Shown: piece by piece, positions 51,285 to 54,575 of the stretch
Layout of the letters: every line of letters starts with the position of its first letter
How positions within the stretch are numbered: the stretch's first letter is position 1
Origin: an uncultured Anaerolineae bacterium
GTDB lineage: Bacteria > Chloroflexota > Anaerolineae > Aggregatilineales > Phototrophicaceae
Length of the DNA: 54,575 nt
Assembly (NCBI GenBank): GCA_937944445.1
Contig: CALDYP010000016.1
Span: forward strand, 1 to 54,575
Reading direction: 5' to 3'
Position numbers and translations under genes: made by a program
The notes under the pieces: generated by a model
The model's input: only the letters and a program-made list of their open reading frames with translations
Told to the model about the DNA's origin: nothing
Databases searched by the model: none

Positions 51285-51950
51285 ATGCGGCTGGCTTTGG
51301 CGTGGGTCTGGTTGATTGTGGGGGGATATGCGCTGGCACAGGAGGTTATCCTCAACGCGGATGGGCCAGTGCGCGTGCCGCTGACGATCCCTGAGAACAC
51401 GCGAGTAACGATCACTGCGCTAGGGTTCGATGAAGTAGATACTGTCCTCACGCTAGTGAACGATGCACAGCAAGTCGTCGCCTACAGCGACGATCGCATG
51501 GTCAACGGCGAGTTGGTGCGCGACGCGCAGCTTGTCCACGATCAGCCGGGGGAATATGTGCTGCTGGTGGACAGCTTCAACGGGGTAAGCGTGGGGCGCG
51601 TTGAGTTGGCGATTGACCAAGCGCTGCGCCCAACCCTGCGACTGGGCGATGAACTAACGCTGACGCTGGAGCAGCTGCGTCCGCTGCGGCTGCGCCTGCT
51701 GCTAGAAGAGTCGTCTGTGGTGCGTTTTACGGCTGTCAGCGCTGATCGACGAGCGGATCTCATCGCTTGGGTCAAATTGGACGATGAGATCGTTCAAAGG
51801 GCTGACGATTGGCCGCGGCGCGATGAGCCGCAGATGCTCTTCAACGTGGATGCGGTGTGGGATCTGCCCCCCGGCGAGTACGACTTGTGGATCTCGAATT
51901 GGTTGTGGCGTTCGTCTGAGGTGCGCGTGACGCTGCAAGCGGCGGAATAG
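51285..51950 (+). CDS. Secreted PPC-like beta-sandwich protein
   Basis: This 221-residue protein starts at ATG 51285 behind AAAAGGAGG (51272-51280). A signal peptide (RLALAWVWLIVGGYALAQ) is followed by one PPC-like domain (VTITALGFDEVDTVLTLVND, QPGEYVLLVDSFNG) and a second beta-rich part (RPLRLRLLLEESSVVRFTAV, LPPGEYDLWISNWLW). It has no enzymatic motif. It is a smaller relative of the secreted protein at 3868-5184. The open frame extends to 51210 but that part is upstream of the ribosome site. A terminal-inverted-repeat element lies 7 nt after the stop. Confidence 0.78.
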   Translation: MRLALAWVWLIVGGYALAQEVILNADGPVRVPLTIPENTRVTITALGFDEVDTVLTLVNDAQQVVAYSDDRMVNGELVRDAQLVHDQPGEYVLLVDSFNGVSVGRVELAIDQALRPTLRLGDELTLTLEQLRPLRLRLLLEESSVVRFTAVSADRRADLIAWVKLDDEIVQRADDWPRRDEPQMLFNVDAVWDLPPGEYDLWISNWLWRSSEVRVTLQAAE

Positions 51951-51956
51951 TCTAGA

Positions 51957-52066
51957 GGGAGTGTCTAAAGCTAAACAGACAGTCGCGCCGAGCGCTGAAG
52001 CACTCGGCTAGGGCGCGCCCCCTGAAGGAGGCTGGATGAGTCCTCTGTTCGAATTTAGACACTCCC
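51957..52066. mobile_element. 110-bp MITE-like element with 13-bp terminal inverted repeats
   Basis: GGGAGTGTCTAAA (51957-51969) and TTTAGACACTCCC (52054-52066) are perfect inverted ends of a 110-bp non-coding element. The interior has a near-palindrome (GCCGAGCGCT and AGCACTCGGC, one mismatch) and a GGCGCGCC core. Parts of it recur at 5586-5660 and 22463-22535. It encodes no transposase, so would need one in trans. No clear target duplication was found. It lies 59 bp before tRNA-Arg. Confidence 0.75.
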
Positions 52067-52081
52067 AGCTTAGATCGACTC

Positions 52082-52110
52082 TTGACGTTTGCTGGCGTTA
52101 GGACTACGAT
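52082..52110 (+). promoter_or_regulatory. Promoter of tRNA-Arg
   Basis: TTGACG (52082-52087) and TACGAT (52105-52110) are exactly 17 bp apart, 15 bp before the mature tRNA 5' end. It is a near-consensus housekeeping promoter. Confidence 0.75.
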
Positions 52111-52124
52111 AACAACACTTAAGT

Positions 52125-52198
52125 GTGCCTGTAGCTCAGTGGATTAGAGCGAATGTCTACGGAACATTAGGTCGGGGGTTCGAATCCCTCCAGGCACG
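52125..52198 (+). tRNA. tRNA-Arg (anticodon ACG)
   Basis: This 74-nt gene folds into the full cloverleaf. The acceptor stem is GTGCCTG/CAGGCAC, the D arm GCTC/GAGC, and the anticodon arm AATGT/ACATT with loop CTACGGA, giving anticodon ACG (A34 converted to inosine by TadA in bacteria). The T arm GGGGG/CCCTC encloses TTCGAAT. The discriminator is G. CCA is not encoded; CAGC follows. It reads CGU, CGC and CGA codons, frequent in this GC-rich window. Confidence 0.96.
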
Positions 52199-52204
52199 CA
52201 GCAG

Positions 52205-52227
52205 CCCACGTTCAGCGTGGGTTTTTT
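52205..52227 (+). terminator. Terminator of tRNA-Arg
   Basis: CCCACG, a 5-nt loop, CGTGGG, then TTTTTT. It is a clear intrinsic terminator starting 7 nt after the tRNA. Confidence 0.88.
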
Positions 52228-52235
52228 GTTGCCGC

Positions 52236-52847
52236 CTAGAGGCTGACTAGGCCCGCCCGCGTCGCGCGGATCACCGCGTCGGTGCGGCTTTGGGCGTCTA
52301 GCTTGCCCATGATCGCGTTGACGTGGAACTTGACGGTGTGCTCAGTGATGCTGAGCCGATGAGCAATCGCCTTGTTGGTCATGCCCTGCGCTAGCAGTTG
52401 CAGCACTTCATGCTCGCGGGGGGTGAGCGCCTCAGTGACGCTGGCTGATGGGGCGCTGGCGTTGATCAGCAGCGGCAGCAAGCTGGGCGCGATGACCGTC
52501 AGCCCCTGCGCCAGCGCTTGCAGCGCTAACAACAGGGACGGGGGGGCACTGTCGCGGGGCAGCAGCGCAAAGGCCGTTGCATCGGACAACGGGAGTCTGA
52601 GGCGCTCGACGCGACCGACTAACAGCAGCAGCGGCCAGTTGAAGTGCGAGGCGCTCAGCGGCGTGGTGGACTGCCAGCCGAGATCCCACACGACGACATC
52701 CGGCTGGAACATCTCAGCATCGTCGGCGAACCGCGCCGGGTGCGCTTGCCCAACGAGGCGCACATCGGCTTGGCTTTCGAGGAGCGCGGCCAGCCCGGTG
52801 CGCACCAGCAGGTCATCAGCCACGATCATAACACGCAGTGGATTCAT
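52236..52847 (-). CDS. LuxR/NarL-type response regulator with degenerate receiver
   Basis: This 203-residue DNA-binding regulator has a receiver-like domain (1-120) with acidic pair Asp11-Asp12 and probable phospho-acceptor Asp55 (VVVWDLGW). The conserved Thr/Ser and Lys near residues 80 and 100 are not in standard form: where GYLLK would be, the sequence reads FALLPRDSAP. The LuxR HTH (about 138-200) is typical: LTPREHEVLQLLAQGMTNKA, then SITEHTVKFHVNAIMGKL. It has no neighbouring sensor kinase. It is divergent from ugd, with a symmetric element between them. Confidence 0.88.
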   Translation of the reverse strand: MNPLRVMIVADDLLVRTGLAALLESQADVRLVGQAHPARFADDAEMFQPDVVVWDLGWQSTTPLSASHFNWPLLLLVGRVERLRLPLSDATAFALLPRDSAPPSLLLALQALAQGLTVIAPSLLPLLINASAPSASVTEALTPREHEVLQLLAQGMTNKAIAHRLSITEHTVKFHVNAIMGKLDAQSRTDAVIRATRAGLVSL

Positions 52848-52899
52848 GAACTTTTCCTAGAAGATGCTGCGCCTAGTGTACGCCGAGTTGTGTTGGAAG

Positions 52900-52913
52900 T
52901 GTGTATGTACACA
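52900..52913. promoter_or_regulatory. Inverted repeat between regulator and ugd
   Basis: TGTGTA, TG, TACACA: a perfect 6-bp inverted repeat in the 175-bp divergent region, 53 bp from the regulator's start and 15 bp upstream of the ugd -35. It is a candidate binding site, possibly for the LuxR-type regulator itself. Confidence 0.35.
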
Positions 52914-52927
52914 GAGGCTCTTCATCT

Positions 52928-52955
52928 TTAAGCCCATTCTCACCTATGCTACACT
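52928..52955 (+). promoter_or_regulatory. Probable ugd promoter
   Basis: TTAAGC (52928-52933) and TACACT (52950-52955) are 16 bp apart, about 67 bp upstream of the ugd ATG. The match is moderate. Confidence 0.4.
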
Positions 52956-53022
52956 CCTGCGTGTTTCATTTGGGGCGCGCTGTGCGTCGCGCTTTGCGAT
53001 CTGATGGTGATAAAGGTGAACT

Positions 53023-54372
53023 ATGAAAAACATCTGCGTGATCGGGACGGGCTACGTGGGGTTGCCTACGGCGGGCTGTTTCGCTGACTTGGGCAACCGC
53101 GTGGTGACCGTTGACATCGACGAGCGCAAGATTCAGCGCCTGTTGGCGGGTCAAATGCCCATCTATGAGCCGGGCTTGGAAGAGCTGATCGAACGCAACG
53201 TCAAAGCGGGCCGGCTGAGCTTCACGACGAGCTATGAGGAAGGCCTGCGCGATGCCGAGTACGTGTTTATCTGCGTGGGCACGCCGTCCGCGGTCGATGG
53301 TGAAGCCGATCTGAAGTACGTCCGCGCCGCGGCGCAGACCATCGCGCAGACGATGACCCACCCGATGATTATCGTCAACAAGTCCACTGTGCCCGTGGGA
53401 ACAGGCGACTGGACAGCTGAGATCATCAGCAAGAGCCAGCCCAAGCCGATTGATTTTGCTGTGGTGAGCTGCCCGGAGTTCCTGCGCGAGGGCAGCGCCA
53501 TCAGCGACTTTATGAAGCCAGATCGCACCGTCTTGGGCAGCAACAACCGCAGCGCTGCCGAGGCCGTGGCCGAACTCTACGAGCCGCTGCACGCGCCGAT
53601 CCTGATCACCGACCTGCGCACCGCGGAGATGATCAAGTACGCCTCCAACGCCTTTCTGGCCACCAAGATCAGCTTCATCAACGAGATCAGCATCATCTGT
53701 GAGCGGCTGGGGGCCGACGTCACGGAGGTGGCGCGCGGCATGGGCTATGACAAGCGCATCGGCAGCCAGTTCTTGCAGGCCGGCGTGGGCTACGGCGGCT
53801 CGTGCTTTCCGAAGGATGTGAAGGCGTTGGCCAACATGGCGCTGACGCACGGGATGCACCCGCAGCTCCTCAACGCGGTGATGGAGATCAACGACTTCCA
53901 GCGCAAGCACATCATCCTCAAGATCCGCGATTTGCTGGGCGGCAGCCTTGAGGATAAGACCGTCGGCGTGCTGGGGCTGGCGTTTAAAGAGAACACCGAC
54001 GACACGCGCGAAAGCCCCGCCTCTACGGTGGTGCGCAGCCTGATGAACCAAGGGGCGCGCGTCAAAGCTTACGACCCAATGGCGATGGAACACGCCATCC
54101 GTGAGCTAGACGGCATCATCCCCTGCCAGAGCGCCTATGAGGCCGCGGAAGGCGTGGACGCGCTGGTGATCCTCACCCCGTGGAACGAGTTCAAAAATCT
54201 GGACTTTGAGCGCATCCGCCGCACGATGCACGAGCCGATCTTGGTCGATGGGCGCAACCTGTACGACCCGGAGACGATGCGCCAGCATGGGTTTGTCTAT
54301 CGCGGTGTGGGGCGCGGCTACAACGGCGAAGGCCGCACGAACGGCCACGCCCACACGACCAGTGCCTTGTGA
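53023..54372 (+). CDS. ugd: UDP-glucose 6-dehydrogenase
   Basis: This 449-residue enzyme oxidises UDP-glucose twice with NAD to UDP-glucuronate, a precursor of acidic wall and capsule sugars. The NAD-binding motif [11 protein letters not shown] opens the protein (about 8-18). The substrate-binding [12 protein letters not shown] and the active-site [14 protein letters not shown] with Cys261 are intact, as is the third-domain [13 protein letters not shown]. Length and domain order are typical. The last ~20 residues ([19 protein letters not shown]) are a family-atypical Gly/His tail. GGTGA upstream serves as the ribosome site. It is divergent from the LuxR-type regulator gene and fits the WecA-like and sortase genes as part of envelope synthesis. 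Confidence 0.96.
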   Translation: MKNICVIGTGYVGLPTAGCFADLGNRVVTVDIDERKIQRLLAGQMPIYEPGLEELIERNVKAGRLSFTTSYEEGLRDAEYVFICVGTPSAVDGEADLKYVRAAAQTIAQTMTHPMIIVNKSTVPVGTGDWTAEIISKSQPKPIDFAVVSCPEFLREGSAISDFMKPDRTVLGSNNRSAAEAVAELYEPLHAPILITDLRTAEMIKYASNAFLATKISFINEISIICERLGADVTEVARGMGYDKRIGSQFLQAGVGYGGSCFPKDVKALANMALTHGMHPQLLNAVMEINDFQRKHIILKIRDLLGGSLEDKTVGVLGLAFKENTDDTRESPASTVVRSLMNQGARVKAYDPMAMEHAIRELDGIIPCQSAYEAAEGVDALVILTPWNEFKNLDFERIRRTMHEPILVDGRNLYDPETMRQHGFVYRGVGRGYNGEGRTNGHAHTTSAL

Positions 54373-54386
54373 AAAAGCGCCGTCGA

Positions 54387-54552
54387 GTAGGGACGCGACC
54401 TGTCGCGTCCGCATATCGCGTCCGCATGTCGCGCCCGCATGTCGCGTCCGCATGTCGCGTCCGCAGGAGAATCATCCCCCATCTCCTTCCCCTGTGAGGG
54501 CTTGCCGTGCCCGTAGGAACAGAAAAACGGACAGAGCAGGCCCTGTCCCTAC
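54387..54552. repeat. 166-bp repeat region flanked by inverted GTAGGGAC
   Basis: GTAGGGAC at 54387-54394 and its complement GTCCCTAC at 54545-54552 bracket a non-coding region after ugd. Inside the left end, GGACGCGAC-CT-GTCGCGTCC (54391-54410) is a perfect palindrome that may also end ugd transcription. The right end has GGACAGAGCAGGCCCTGTCC, an imperfect palindrome. The layout suggests a MITE-like or other dispersed repeat. Confidence 0.5.
54402..54466 (+). repeat. Five tandem 13-bp repeats
   Basis: Five contiguous copies of GTCGCGTCCGCAT: copies 1 and 4 are exact, and copies 2, 3 and 5 each differ at one base (first base A; C for T in the middle; last base G). The array lies inside the larger inverted-repeat region and is non-coding. 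Confidence 0.85.
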
Positions 54553-54575
54553 CATGCCACGTATGCAGGGGCTTC

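Noticed and set aside
51951-52075. Target-site duplication around the MITE-like element
   Set aside because: The flanks (TCTAGA before, AGCTTAGA after) share only short chance matches, so no duplication is claimed.
52966-54093. A 375-codon open frame on the minus strand
   Set aside because: It is fully antisense to the conserved ugd gene and has shadow-type composition.
54402-54466. CRISPR array
   Set aside because: The units are only 13 bp and directly adjacent, with no spacers and no cas genes.

Overview
The window looks like a chromosomal segment of a Chloroflexota bacterium, most likely an Anaerolineae-type lineage. This is an inference from GC-rich coding sequence, many secreted or membrane proteins with long Thr-Pro-rich linkers (often followed by SH3-type domains), GC-rich dispersed intergenic repeats built around GCTGAAGCCCC-type palindromes, and a gene mix typical of monoderm heterotrophs (class D sortase, LppX-like lipoprotein, PknB-like kinase, a bifunctional penicillin-binding protein with a Pro-Thr tail). 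No rRNA, CRISPR array, phage or plasmid backbone was seen. One tRNA, tRNA-Arg(ACG), is present.

Layout. 0-3.9 kb: sugar uptake and phosphorolysis genes on the minus strand (solute-binding protein, GH65 phosphorylase) with LacI-type TTAAACGTTTAA operators. 3.9-7.9 kb: a secreted beta-sandwich protein, pterin carbinolamine dehydratase, a small unknown protein, then rimI and a WecA/TagO-type lipid-carrier sugar-1-phosphate transferase. 7.9-12.3 kb: a 1442-residue class A PBP with an unusual repetitive cytoplasmic N-terminus. 12.3-14.4 kb: metG preceded by a Met-rich leader ORF, a terminator and a competing antiterminator. 14.4-16.3 kb: a more AT-rich accessory patch with secreted proteins, a 34-residue membrane peptide and a decayed IS481 transposase. 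16.4-22.4 kb: a TPR/Thr-Pro/SH3 membrane protein, a SHOCT-like membrane protein, a Ser/Thr kinase with its 2TM partner, and a TPR protein. 22.7-27.0 kb: a minus-strand operon of a helicase-associated-domain protein, a secreted gluzincin peptidase and an EcsC-like protein. 27.1-33.0 kb: a chemosensory operon (CheW, sensorless MCP, hybrid CheA-REC) followed by tightly overlapping unknown, HTH and membrane genes. 33.0-42.4 kb: an RlmD-like methyltransferase lacking its catalytic Cys, exonuclease III, a HEAT plus membrane-domain protein, a sortase, an MFS exporter and LppX-like lipoprotein, threonine dehydratase and YchF. 42.4-54.5 kb: a TPR protein, a second MCP-like protein, small unknown proteins, a TlpA-type thioredoxin tail-to-tail with a NapH-like ferredoxin membrane protein, DNA polymerase III delta-prime, an ArsB/SLC13-type permease, an SH3 lipoprotein, a secreted protein, a 110-bp terminal-inverted-repeat element, tRNA-Arg, a LuxR-type regulator and UDP-glucose dehydrogenase.

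The strongest unusual signal is the leader of metG: a promoter, a 27-codon ORF with clustered Met codons, an antiterminator segment and an intrinsic terminator just before the gene. Together these read as ribosome-mediated transcription attenuation responding to charged tRNA-Met. Other points of note are helically phased operators at the GH65 promoter, a MITE-like repeat family, an RlmD homologue with Ser in place of the nucleophilic Cys, and a roughly 22-residue PED-motif repeat in the PBP cytoplasmic tail. All functional calls are from reading the sequence; no database search was run.
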